The position numbers were made by a program, and so were the translations under genes. Shown here piece after piece: positions 1-6,170 of a DNA stretch of 8,209 nt. Position 1 is the first letter of the stretch. Each line of letters opens with the position of its first letter. Source of the DNA: Candidatus Omnitrophota bacterium (lineage in GTDB: Bacteria; Omnitrophota; Gorgyraeia; JAFGHF01); contig JAMXCY010000037.1 in the NCBI GenBank assembly GCA_024543015.1, forward strand, positions 1-8,209, read 5' to 3'. A model generated the notes under the pieces. It saw nothing but the letters and a program-made list of their open reading frames with translations. It was not told the DNA's origin and did not search any database.

Positions 1-111
1 TACAGAGACGTGCTTAATGATGCGCGTTTTTTAAGAGGAAAAGTATTTACTGATTTCGTAGATATATTGATTTCCGAAAGGCAAAAAGACACAGAAAAGA
101 AAGTGAGGTAA
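1..111 (+). CDS. accC: C-terminal fragment, probable acetyl-CoA carboxylase biotin carboxylase subunit
   Basis: An open frame enters from the left edge in frame 1 and ends at TAA 109-111, giving the last 36 residues of a protein. The fragment begins YRDVLNDARFLRGKVFTDF. This resembles the end of biotin carboxylase (AccC), where the family has a pattern like H-x-x-I/V-L-x-D-x-x-F-x-x-G-x-x-x-T-x-F-[IL]. In many bacteria accC sits directly upstream of an Asp23-type gene, and here an AmaP/Asp23-like gene follows after 4 bases, which supports the call. AccC carboxylates the biotin on the carrier protein AccB in fatty acid synthesis, in the cytoplasm. The ATP-grasp catalytic domain lies outside the window, so the identification rests on a short tail plus context. 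The tail past the T-x-F motif is charged and not diagnostic. Confidence 0.55.
   Translation, partial: YRDVLNDARFLRGKVFTDFVDILISERQKDTEKKVR
105..108 (+). promoter_or_regulatory. Shine-Dalgarno site for the AmaP-like gene
   Basis: GAGG lies 7 bases before the ATG at 116 and overlaps the last codons of the upstream gene. It is one of the clearest ribosome binding sites in the window and supports the start at 116. Most later genes lack such a site and overlap their upstream neighbour instead. Confidence 0.7.
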
Positions 112-115
112 CATA

Positions 116-733
116 ATGAGAGTGCTGGGGGTAATAATAGTATTTATTTGCACATTGATCTTCGCGATTATCGGAGCAGCTTTGGTAGCCTTCTCATTTA
201 ACCTGTTGACAGTGCAAAACCTGACAGAGTTTTTGGCGGAAACTCTACAATTTGAGAATATCCATTTAATTATTGGCGGCATGGGTCTTTTTCTAATCGT
301 TGCCAGCATCTCTATCGCTCAGATAACTCTGGGAAAAATGTCAAGAGAAAAAACAATTGCCTTTAACAATCCTGATGGCCAGGTCACTGTTTCTCTTTCA
401 GCAATAGAAGACTTTATCAAACGCCTCTCTTTAAGCATGGGGGAAATAAAGGAGTTGCGCAGCAATGTCGTTGCCGGCAAAAAGGGAATAGAGGTTAACT
501 GCCGGGTTAGTCTCTGGGCCGATGTCAACATTCCGGAAACTACCGAAAACACCCAGGCCATAATCAAAAACCGAATACAGGAAATGCTGGGGATTGAAGA
601 GCCGATTGTAGTGCGAATCCACGTGATCAAGATTGTGCATAAAGAAAAGAAACGCTTGAAAAAGAAAGAAAAAGAAGAGTTAGAGGATAAAGCGACCCCT
701 TTTCGGGGAAGTATTGAATACGGAAAGGATTAG
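116..733 (+). CDS. amaP: AmaP/Asp23-family alkaline shock response membrane anchor-like protein
   Basis: The 205-residue protein has two hydrophobic membrane segments, at about residues 3-28 and 51-73. A cytoplasmic Asp23/Gls24-like domain follows at about 85-175. It includes the stretch FNNPDGQVTVSLSAIEDFI and ends in a V-x-I-x-V-I-K-I strand, typical of the AmaP/Asp23 group. The tail at 176-192 is strongly charged (Lys/Glu rich) and probably helical. In Firmicutes AmaP anchors Asp23 at the membrane and is linked to envelope stress; the role in this organism is unknown. The start at ATG 116 is supported by a GAGG site 7 bases upstream and by the first membrane segment beginning immediately. 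It sits 4 bases after a probable accC and 4 bases before the phosphofructokinase gene, so it is likely co-transcribed with both. No separate Asp23 gene is visible. The family call is secure; the exact function is not. Confidence 0.8.
   Translation: MRVLGVIIVFICTLIFAIIGAALVAFSFNLLTVQNLTEFLAETLQFENIHLIIGGMGLFLIVASISIAQITLGKMSREKTIAFNNPDGQVTVSLSAIEDFIKRLSLSMGEIKELRSNVVAGKKGIEVNCRVSLWADVNIPETTENTQAIIKNRIQEMLGIEEPIVVRIHVIKIVHKEKKRLKKKEKEELEDKATPFRGSIEYGKD
724..729 (+). promoter_or_regulatory. Shine-Dalgarno site deciding the phosphofructokinase start
   Basis: AAAGGA lies 8 bases upstream of ATG 738, inside the end of the AmaP-like gene. It favours 738 over the in-frame TTG at 714, whose extra eight residues (MNTERIRG) do not belong to the PFK fold. 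The family normally begins a few residues before the first strand, as in MGKRIAVLTGGGD. Confidence 0.65.
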
Positions 734-737
734 AGGA

Positions 738-1769
738 ATGGGTAAAAGAATTGCTGTTTTAACGGGGGGAGGAGATTGTCCGGGAATTAATCCTGTAATC
801 AGGGCAGTGGTCAGAAAAGCGCTCAAAGAAGGCTACCAGGTGATCGGTCTTAAAAATGGCTGGAAGGGATTAATTGAAAAGGAGATAATCTGGTTAGACC
901 TTAATTCAGTTTCTGGAATCCTGCCTAAAGGTGGAACCATCCTGGGCACTTCCAGAACAAACCCCTACAAGAGTGAGGAAAATCTTAAAAAAGCCAAAGC
1001 CAATTTCAAATCTCTAAAGATCGATGCCTTAATCGCCATTGGGGGCGAGGATACCTTAGGGACAGCCCATAAACTATACAAAGAAGGTTTTAATATCGTC
1101 GGCGTACCCAAGACTATCGATAATGATCTTTCGGCCACAGATAGAACATTCGGTTTTGATACTGCGGTAAATATTGCCACTGAGGCCATTGACAGGATCC
1201 ATACTACCGCAGAATCTCACCATCGCGTCATGGTGGTGGAGGTTATGGGGCGGCATTCCGGTTGGATTGGGCTTGAGGCAGGTATTGCTGGCGGCGCCGA
1301 TGCAATCTTGCTGCCTGAATTTCCTGTTGGGATTAAAGAGGTCTGCGACTTGATTAAAAAAAGGCATAATCGTGGTAAAACTTTTAGCATTGTGGTTGTA
1401 GCCGAAGGGGCAAAGTTTAAACAAGACCAAGAGGTATTACAGGAAGAAGAATTGGACGCCTTCGGCCATGTAAGATTAGGCGGTATCGGTCAACTTCTCG
1501 GCAAGGAAATTGAGAAACGTACCGGTTTTGAGACCAGGGTTACGGTATTGGGCCATATCCAACGCGGGGGCACTCCCACCGCCTACGATAGAGTCTTGGG
1601 AACCCGTTACGGAGTTAAAGCTGTAGAGTTGGTAATAGAGGGAAAATTTGGCCAGATGACCAGCCTGCAAGGTAATCAGGTTGTTTCTGCTTCGCTGGAA
1701 GAGGCAGTGAAAACCTTAAAAACCGTACCTGTTGAACTTTATGAGATTGCCAAAATCTTCTTTGGTTGA
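738..1769 (+). CDS. pfp: 6-phosphofructokinase, group III, probably pyrophosphate-dependent
   Basis: A 343-residue phosphofructokinase that phosphorylates fructose 6-phosphate to fructose 1,6-bisphosphate in cytoplasmic glycolysis. Family motifs run in order: LTGGGDCPGIN (8-18), IGGEDTLG (101-108), PKTIDND (124-130) with the catalytic Asp128, MGRHSGW (170-176), PEF (193-195) and HIQRGG (273-278). The residues that separate phosphoryl donors are Asp105 in GGEDT, where ATP enzymes have Gly, and Lys125 in PKTIDND, where ATP enzymes have Gly. Both are the PPi-type choice, so I predict a reversible PPi-dependent enzyme of the mixed-substrate group III class. The length matches that group. The gene begins 4 bases after the AmaP-like stop and ends 9 bases before gmhA. 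The family is certain; the donor is inferred from two residues. It could be annotated pfkA by homology alone. Confidence 0.92.
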   Translation: MGKRIAVLTGGGDCPGINPVIRAVVRKALKEGYQVIGLKNGWKGLIEKEIIWLDLNSVSGILPKGGTILGTSRTNPYKSEENLKKAKANFKSLKIDALIAIGGEDTLGTAHKLYKEGFNIVGVPKTIDNDLSATDRTFGFDTAVNIATEAIDRIHTTAESHHRVMVVEVMGRHSGWIGLEAGIAGGADAILLPEFPVGIKEVCDLIKKRHNRGKTFSIVVVAEGAKFKQDQEVLQEEELDAFGHVRLGGIGQLLGKEIEKRTGFETRVTVLGHIQRGGTPTAYDRVLGTRYGVKAVELVIEGKFGQMTSLQGNQVVSASLEEAVKTLKTVPVELYEIAKIFFG

Positions 1770-1778
1770 AAAACTAAA

Positions 1779-2360
1779 ATGAAAGATAAAATTAAATCTA
1801 TTTTAAGTGAAAGCATTGCGCTTAAAGAAAAAGTTTGTCGGGACGATTCAGTTGCCTCAATCGCTAAACTTGCGGAATTGGTAATTAGTTGCTTTAAAAA
1901 TGGTGGTAAGCTAATCCTCTTTGGCAATGGCGGAAGCGCTTCCGACGCGCAACATATTGCGGCAGAATTTGTCGGAAGGTTTATTCAAGAAAGAAAGGCC
2001 CTGCCAGCGATAGCCTTAACTTGCAATACTTCCATCCTGACCTGCCTTGGCAATGACTATGGATTTGAACAAATTTTTAGCCGACAAATAGAAGCCTTAG
2101 GCAAGGGCAAAGACTTAGTAATTGCCATATCTACCAGCGGAAAATCCCCCAATGTCGTTGCTGCTATATCTAAGGCTAAAAAAATGGGCCTAAAGACCGC
2201 TGCGCTTACGGCAGAGGCAGGAGCTAAGTTGGCGCAGATGACAGATGTAGCCGTTTGTGTCCCATCGAAGAATACCGCACGAATTCAGGAAGCCCATATT
2301 ACTATAGGTCATATTATCTGCGAGTTAACAGAAAGAGCCTTTTTTAAATCCGATGATTAA
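1779..2360 (+). CDS. gmhA: Sedoheptulose 7-phosphate isomerase (phosphoheptose isomerase)
   Basis: A 193-residue SIS-domain enzyme that converts sedoheptulose 7-phosphate to D-glycero-D-manno-heptose 7-phosphate, the first step of ADP-heptose synthesis for LPS core or other glycans. The sugar-phosphate loop is seen as FGNGGSASDAQHIAAEFVGR (residues 48-67), and a second SIS loop as ISTSGKSPNV (117-126). The residues equivalent to the metal and catalytic set of E. coli GmhA are all present: His59, Glu63, Gln170 (in RIQEAH) and His178. This argues against the related DiaA or a generic SIS protein. The length equals that of the family. There is no good Shine-Dalgarno site before ATG 1779; the gene follows the PFK stop by 9 bases. 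Its end overlaps rfaE2 by 8 bases, the next known enzyme class of the same pathway. Confidence 0.92.
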   Translation: MKDKIKSILSESIALKEKVCRDDSVASIAKLAELVISCFKNGGKLILFGNGGSASDAQHIAAEFVGRFIQERKALPAIALTCNTSILTCLGNDYGFEQIFSRQIEALGKGKDLVIAISTSGKSPNVVAAISKAKKMGLKTAALTAEAGAKLAQMTDVAVCVPSKNTARIQEAHITIGHIICELTERAFFKSDD

Positions 2361-2832
2361 AGATAAAATAAAAAAAATAAAAGAGCTCAAAAAGATAGTG
2401 GTTGCCTCTAAGAAGAGGGGTAAAAGAGTAGTCTTTACTAATGGCTGCTTTGATCTCCTTCATTTAGGCCATATAAAGTATTTAAAACAGGCCAAATCAT
2501 TGGGGGATAAACTTGTGGTTGCGCTCAATAGCGACGCCTCGGTGCGCAAGCTAAAAGGGAAGAAGCACCCTCTATTTTCTCAACGCGCCAGAGCCAGTTT
2601 AGTTGCAGCTTTAGAATGTGTGGATTATGTAATTGTCTTTGGCAAAAGTACACCTCTTGGCCTGATTAAGGCCTTAAGACCGGATGTGCTGGTTAAAGGA
2701 AGCGACTGGCGCAAGCGCGATATCGTAGGCAGAGATTTTATTAATTCCTATGGCGGTAAAGTGGTTTGCGCGCGATTTGTAAAAGGTTACTCATCCAGTG
2801 CAATAATTTCCAGGATTCAAAAACTTAAGTGA
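2353..2832 (+). CDS. rfaE2: D-glycero-beta-D-manno-heptose 1-phosphate adenylyltransferase
   Basis: A 159-residue cytidylyltransferase-fold enzyme that uses ATP to make ADP-heptose from heptose 1-phosphate, the last activation step. The nucleotide-binding signature TNGCFDLLHLGH (29-40) contains the HxGH motif at 37-40. Other family blocks are NSDASVRKLKG (59-69), a SQRARASLVAALECVDYVIVF stretch (about 76-96), KGSDW (115-119) and the C-terminal GYSSSAII (145-152). It corresponds to the C-terminal half of E. coli HldE, here as a stand-alone protein. The kinase half (RfaE1) and the phosphatase GmhB are not in the window and must be encoded elsewhere. The start ATG at 2353 overlaps gmhA by 8 bases, which suggests translational coupling. 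Its own stop overlaps the GTG of the next gene in GTGA. Confidence 0.93.
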   Translation: MIKDKIKKIKELKKIVVASKKRGKRVVFTNGCFDLLHLGHIKYLKQAKSLGDKLVVALNSDASVRKLKGKKHPLFSQRARASLVAALECVDYVIVFGKSTPLGLIKALRPDVLVKGSDWRKRDIVGRDFINSYGGKVVCARFVKGYSSSAIISRIQKLK

Positions 2833-3236
2833 AGAAAGAACTGTTAAGAATTATCGACGCCAACCTAAACCGGGCCCGTGAAGGCTTAAGGGTCTGCGAG
2901 GAAATCGTCCGCTTTGTTTTAGAAGACGCTAAATTGACTGCTGAGTTTAAGGCCCTAAGACATCAGGTTTCCCGTAATATTAAGAAATTTCCCGCTATAG
3001 CGAAGAGCTTAGTTGAATGCAGACAAGTCCAAACGGATGTAGGCAGAAAAATAGTAAATAAAAGCAGGCGTAAAAACTATAAAGATCTATTTTCTGCCAA
3101 TATTCAAAGAGTAAAAGAATCGCTCAGAGTTTTAGAAGAGTTCTCCAGTATTTTCAATCGTTCTTTGAATAATAGTTTCGCCCGGTTGCGTTTTCGGGTT
3201 TACGGGTTAGAAAAAAAGACCGTTGCGAGACTTTAG
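2829..3236 (+). CDS. thiD2: ThiD2-type hydroxymethylpyrimidine phosphate kinase (stand-alone)
   Basis: A 135-residue mainly helical protein matching the ThiD2 domain, often annotated as the N-terminal part of thiamine-phosphate synthase. The signature RIIDANLNRAREGLR (7-21) is followed by EEIVRF, ALRH (42-45) and TDVG (69-72). A second copy of the helical motif appears at SANIQRVKESLRVLEEF (89-105), so the domain has an internal two-fold repeat. ThiD2 is known as an alternative HMP-P kinase giving HMP-PP for ThiE. It is frequently fused to the N-terminus of ThiE; here it is a separate frame that overlaps thiE by 14 bases. The start is GTG at 2829 in a GTGA overlap with rfaE2. The last residues (KKTVARL) come after an A7 run and may reflect a frame disruption of an original fusion. 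Confidence 0.82.
   Translation: MKKELLRIIDANLNRAREGLRVCEEIVRFVLEDAKLTAEFKALRHQVSRNIKKFPAIAKSLVECRQVQTDVGRKIVNKSRRKNYKDLFSANIQRVKESLRVLEEFSSIFNRSLNNSFARLRFRVYGLEKKTVARL
3211..3217 (+). other. A7 homopolymer at the thiD2/thiE junction
   Basis: Seven A residues lie six bases before the thiE TTG. Loss of one A, by transcript slippage or as correction of a sequencing error, would join thiD2 directly to thiE in one frame. The junction would then read about EKRPLRDFRLYVIL, which resembles natural ThiD2-ThiE fusions. The run is seen directly; any effect is inferred. Confidence 0.5.
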
Positions 3237-3846
3237 GCTATATGTAATTTTAGATGCGGATATCTGTAAAAAAGCCCGCGGCGATATTGTAGAAATTGCT
3301 GATCGGGTTATTGCCGGCGGAGCCGATATCTTGCAGCTAAGGGCGAAAGGTCTTCGCGAGCACAAGATTAAAGAAATAAGCTTAAAGATTAAAGGCCTTG
3401 CCGAAAAAGCTAAAGCTTTATTTGTACTTAATGATCAAGTTGATTTGGCCGCTACCTTAGATCTAGACGGGGTACATTTAGGCCAAGAAGATTTACCAGT
3501 AAAAGAGGCGCGAAAGATATTAGGCGAAGATAAAATAGTTGGTCTCTCTACGCATAGCCTTGAACAAGCTTCTGCAGCACAAAAACAGGAAGTAGATTAT
3601 ATCGGCATCGGGCCGATATTTTCTACCGCGACAAAACCCAACGTAACTCCTATAGGACTGGAAATAATCGTTAAAATTAAAGATAAAATAAAGATTCCCT
3701 TTGTGGCCATAGGAGGGATAGGGCTGGATAACCTGGACCAGGTCTTAAGTAATGGCGCACAACGCGTAGCAGTATGTCGAGCTATCATTGAAAGTCCCGA
3801 CATCCTCAAGGCTGCAAAGGAGTTTAGGCAAAGATTATACCAATGA
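3223..3846 (+). CDS. thiE: Thiamine-phosphate synthase
   Basis: A 207-residue TIM-barrel enzyme that joins HMP-PP and thiazole phosphate to form thiamine monophosphate, releasing PPi. Family motifs are in order: ILQLRAKG (36-43), LNDQVDLA (69-76), DGVHLGQEDLP (82-92), GLSTHS (107-112), DYIGIGPIFSTATKP (125-139), GLE (145-147) and PFVAIGGIG (159-167). All expected phosphate and pyrimidine-binding blocks are present, so it should be active. The start is taken as TTG 3223 because RLYVILD, the first strand, begins four residues later and no better start exists. There is no clear Shine-Dalgarno site, so translation probably depends on thiD2, which it overlaps by 14 bases, or on a fused product. 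The stop overlaps the thiC ATG (ATGA). Confidence 0.92.
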   Translation: MRDFRLYVILDADICKKARGDIVEIADRVIAGGADILQLRAKGLREHKIKEISLKIKGLAEKAKALFVLNDQVDLAATLDLDGVHLGQEDLPVKEARKILGEDKIVGLSTHSLEQASAAQKQEVDYIGIGPIFSTATKPNVTPIGLEIIVKIKDKIKIPFVAIGGIGLDNLDQVLSNGAQRVAVCRAIIESPDILKAAKEFRQRLYQ

Positions 3847-5141
3847 CCCAGTTAGAGCAAGCGAAAAAGAATATAATCACGGCCCAGATGCGCCGGGTGG
3901 CCCGGGACGAGGGGGTTGCCCCGGAGTTTGTCCGCGAGAAGATTGCGCAAGGAAAAATAGTTATCCCTTACAACAAAAACCACCGGCCGAAAAAGCTCTG
4001 TGGCATCGGGGAAGGTTTAAGCACTAAAGTTAATGCCAATATCGGCACATCCAGCGACTCCTCAAAATTAAACGCCGAATTAAAAAAGGTGAAAATATCA
4101 GTTTCGGCCGGGGCGCACACACTGATGGACTTAAGCACTGGCGGAAATATCGCTAAAACTCGTCAGCGTATCTTGCAAAACTGTCCGCTTCCGCTAGGAA
4201 CAGTGCCAATTTATGAAGCCGCTGTCAAGGCCGTGAAAAAATACGGCTCAATCGCCGAAATGCGCGAAGAGGACATCTTTCAAAGTATTGAGGAACATGC
4301 TCAAGACGGGGTAGATTTCTTCACCCTGCATTGCGGCGTAACTACTGAATCCATTGCCCGTTTAAAAGGGGAAAAGAGGATCGCTGATGTAGTTAGTCGC
4401 GGGGGGGCTATCCTAATCGAGTGGATACTCAAAAATAAAAAAGAAAATCCTCTCTATCAATACTTTAACCGGGTTTTAGACATTGCCCGCAGATTTGATG
4501 TAACTATCAGCTTGGGCGACGGAATGCGTCCCGGGTCCGTGGCTGATGCTACCGACAGAACCCAAATTCAAGAGTTGGTTTTGTTAGGGGAGCTAGCCGA
4601 GCGCGCTCAAAAGAGGGGTGTTCAGGTAATGATTGAAGGGCCAGGCCATGTGCCGCTAGACCAGATTCAGGCTAACGTGGTTTTAGAAAAAAGGCTCTGT
4701 CACGGTGCTCCTTTTTATGTATTGGGGCCTTTAGTCACTGATATAGCACCCGGCTATGATCATATTACCGCCGCTATCGGTGGGGCAGTGGCTGCAACTC
4801 ACGGAGCAGACTTTCTCTGCTACGTAACTCGCTCCGAGCATCTTCGCCTTCCCAGTTTAGAAGATGTCAGAGAAGGGGTTGTAGTTACGCGCATAGCCGC
4901 TCACGCGGCTGATCTTGCCAAGGGCAGAAAAAAGGCCCTGGATTGGGATATAAGAATATCTGCTGCGCGCAAAAAAAGGGATTGGAAGAAGCAGATTAAG
5001 CTGGCCATCGACCCTCAGCGTCCGGCAAAGGTACGTAGACAATCTCGCTCAAACATCACTGATGCCTGTACTATGTGCAGCGAGTATTGTTCGTTAAAAT
5101 TAATGGAACAGGCCAAGTCTAAACTAAAAGAAAAAGAGTGA
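3843..5141 (+). CDS. thiC: Phosphomethylpyrimidine synthase, short form
   Basis: A 432-residue non-canonical radical SAM enzyme that rearranges aminoimidazole ribotide (AIR) to HMP-P. Family blocks: NANIGTS (64-70), LGDGMRPG (224-231), EGPGHVP (265-271), GPLVTDIAPGYDH (295-307) and YVTRSEHLRLP (327-337). The two metal-ligand histidines, His269 and His333, are 64 residues apart, the same spacing I recall for Caulobacter ThiC. The C-terminal cluster cysteines are C409, C412 and C416, a CX2CX3C pattern rather than the textbook CX2CX4C. The protein lacks the long N-terminal domain of E. coli and plant ThiC and starts MTQLEQAKKNIIT, like the short forms of anaerobes and archaea. The ATG at 3843 overlaps the thiE stop (ATGA). 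The paralogue BzaF, which makes hydroxybenzimidazole from AIR, is a weaker alternative; neighbours thiD2 and thiE favour ThiC. Confidence 0.93.
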   Translation: MTQLEQAKKNIITAQMRRVARDEGVAPEFVREKIAQGKIVIPYNKNHRPKKLCGIGEGLSTKVNANIGTSSDSSKLNAELKKVKISVSAGAHTLMDLSTGGNIAKTRQRILQNCPLPLGTVPIYEAAVKAVKKYGSIAEMREEDIFQSIEEHAQDGVDFFTLHCGVTTESIARLKGEKRIADVVSRGGAILIEWILKNKKENPLYQYFNRVLDIARRFDVTISLGDGMRPGSVADATDRTQIQELVLLGELAERAQKRGVQVMIEGPGHVPLDQIQANVVLEKRLCHGAPFYVLGPLVTDIAPGYDHITAAIGGAVAATHGADFLCYVTRSEHLRLPSLEDVREGVVVTRIAAHAADLAKGRKKALDWDIRISAARKKRDWKKQIKLAIDPQRPAKVRRQSRSNITDACTMCSEYCSLKLMEQAKSKLKEKE

Positions 5142-6037
5142 GTATTCTAGTTGTGGGCACAGTTGCCTTAGACAGCGTCCAAACCCCATTTGGAAAGACG
5201 AAAAATGCCTTAGGGGGTTCGGCAACGTATTTCTCAGTAGCGGCGAGTTTCTTCAGCAAGGTCAAGCTGGTGGCCGTGGTCGGAACGGATTTTCCGCCTA
5301 AATTCTTGAATTTCCTGCAATCAAGGAATATAGACACTAAGGGTTTGCAAATAAAGAAGGGTAAGACCTTCAGCTGGACGGGACGATATAGCTATGATTT
5401 AAATAACCCGCAAACCCTGAAGACCGAATTAAACCTGCTGGCCGGGTTTCATCCCCGTATACCTTCAGGGTATCAAAATGAAAGAAATGTCTTTTTGGCG
5501 AATATAGACCCGCACGTTCAGCTAAGCCTTTTAAAACAGCTAAAAAGCCCTCAATTAGTTGTCGCTGATACAATGAATTACTGGATTGAGCATGAAAAGA
5601 AAGCGCTTAAACAGGTGCTTAAAAAAAGTGATATCTTGATCTTAAACGATTCCGAAGCGCGCCAGTTTAGCCAGGAAGCTAATTTAGTCAAGGCCGCCAG
5701 GCACCTGCTTAATTTAGGCCCGCGTTTAGTAATAATTAAGCGGGGCGAATACGGTTGTTTGCTCATTTCAAAGACCTTTGCATTTTGTATCCCGGCGTGT
5801 CTATTAGAGAAGGTGCTCGACCCCACCGGAGCGGGCGATACCTTCGGGGGTGGTTTTTTGGGCTACCTGGACGGATGCCGCAAGCTCAACGAAGCGTCTT
5901 TGAGAAAAGCAATTGTCTACGGCACGATCATGGCCTCTTACGTTGTAGAGAGCTTTAGCTTAAACAGGATGCGCCGGCTAAAGAAAAATGATATCCAGGC
6001 CAGGTTTAAGCAATTTCGGCGTTTAACCAGATTTTGA
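5138..6037 (+). CDS. PfkB/ribokinase-family kinase, substrate unknown
   Basis: A 299-residue ribokinase-fold protein, expected to transfer phosphate from ATP to a sugar or nucleoside hydroxyl. The N-terminal ILVVGTVALDSV (3-14) and the LGGSATYFSVAASFF block (25-39) form the substrate region. The anion hole and catalytic base are DPTGAGDTF (228-236), with Asp234 as base. Other stretches such as VVADTMNYWIE (141-151), ILNDSEARQ (168-176) and VIIKRGEYG (198-206) fit a widespread but uncharacterised PfkB subgroup. The start is GTG at 5138, in a GTGA overlap with the thiC stop, so it is probably made with the thiamine enzymes. It lacks the RfaE1 heptose-kinase pattern, and I see nothing typical of ThiD or ThiM, so the operon does not fix its role. 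The family is certain, the substrate open. Confidence 0.85.
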   Translation: MSILVVGTVALDSVQTPFGKTKNALGGSATYFSVAASFFSKVKLVAVVGTDFPPKFLNFLQSRNIDTKGLQIKKGKTFSWTGRYSYDLNNPQTLKTELNLLAGFHPRIPSGYQNERNVFLANIDPHVQLSLLKQLKSPQLVVADTMNYWIEHEKKALKQVLKKSDILILNDSEARQFSQEANLVKAARHLLNLGPRLVIIKRGEYGCLLISKTFAFCIPACLLEKVLDPTGAGDTFGGGFLGYLDGCRKLNEASLRKAIVYGTIMASYVVESFSLNRMRRLKKNDIQARFKQFRRLTRF

Positions 6038-6053
6038 AATTGATGCATATAGT

Positions 6054-6124
6054 GCGGATGTAGTTCAATGGTAGAACTCCAGCTTCCCAAGCTGGTAGCG
6101 GGGGTTCGATTCCCCTCATCCGCT
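6054..6124 (+). tRNA. tRNA-Gly (anticodon CCC)
   Basis: A complete 71-base cloverleaf. The acceptor stem pairs GCGGATG (6054-6060) with CATCCGC (6117-6123). The D arm is GTTC/GAAC around AATGGTA with the conserved GG. The anticodon stem CCAGC/GCTGG holds the loop TTCCCAA, giving anticodon CCC at 6086-6088, which reads GGG. The variable loop has four bases (TAGC). The T arm is GGGGG/CCCCT, with one G-U pair, around TTCGATT. The discriminator base T6124 suits bacterial tRNA-Gly. CCA is not encoded. It lies 16 bases after the PfkB-family gene and just before a short heptamer repeat; no separate promoter or terminator is evident. Confidence 0.96.
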
Positions 6125-6130
6125 TAATTA

Positions 6131-6158
6131 GTTCATTGTTCGTAGTTCATAGTTCGTA
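6131..6158 (+). repeat. Tandem heptamer repeat, consensus GTTCRTW, 4 copies
   Basis: Four head-to-tail 7-base units follow the tRNA: GTTCATT, GTTCGTA, GTTCATA and GTTCGTA. They start 6 bases after the tRNA and end 12 bases before the start of the LysM lipoprotein gene. They do not encode anything visible and occupy the place where a ribosome binding site or promoter would be expected. Their origin is unknown. Confidence 0.85.
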
Positions 6159-6170
6159 GAATAAAAACAA

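Noticed and set aside
1074..1430. A 118-residue open frame on the minus strand inside the phosphofructokinase gene
   Set aside because: It is antisense to highly conserved PFK coding sequence, and its translation shows no family motif, so it is a shadow frame. The other minus-strand frames were dismissed for the same reason.
3212..3218. A AAA AAG in the thiD2 reading phase, identical to the dnaX -1 frameshift heptamer
   Set aside because: A -1 shift here enters a third frame that stops within about 10 codons (TAA near 3245) and does not reach thiE. Only a +1 shift or loss of one A would fuse the two, so programmed -1 frameshifting is not a useful explanation.
2800..3843. TPP riboswitch in front of the thiamine genes
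   Set aside because: The genes overlap without any leader of sufficient length, and I saw no thi-box pattern such as CTGAGA in a noncoding stretch of the window.
3788..4027. A 79-residue open frame on the + strand across the thiE/thiC junction
   Set aside because: It lies in another frame entirely inside two well-supported genes and its product is low-complexity Pro/Gly/Arg-rich with no recognisable motif.
5138..6037. PfkB-family gene as the missing heptose 7-phosphate kinase (RfaE1/HldA) of the ADP-heptose pathway
   Set aside because: It lacks the RfaE1 N-terminal pattern (GDxMLDxY and the following SPEAPVPV-type block) and sits after thiC rather than next to rfaE2.
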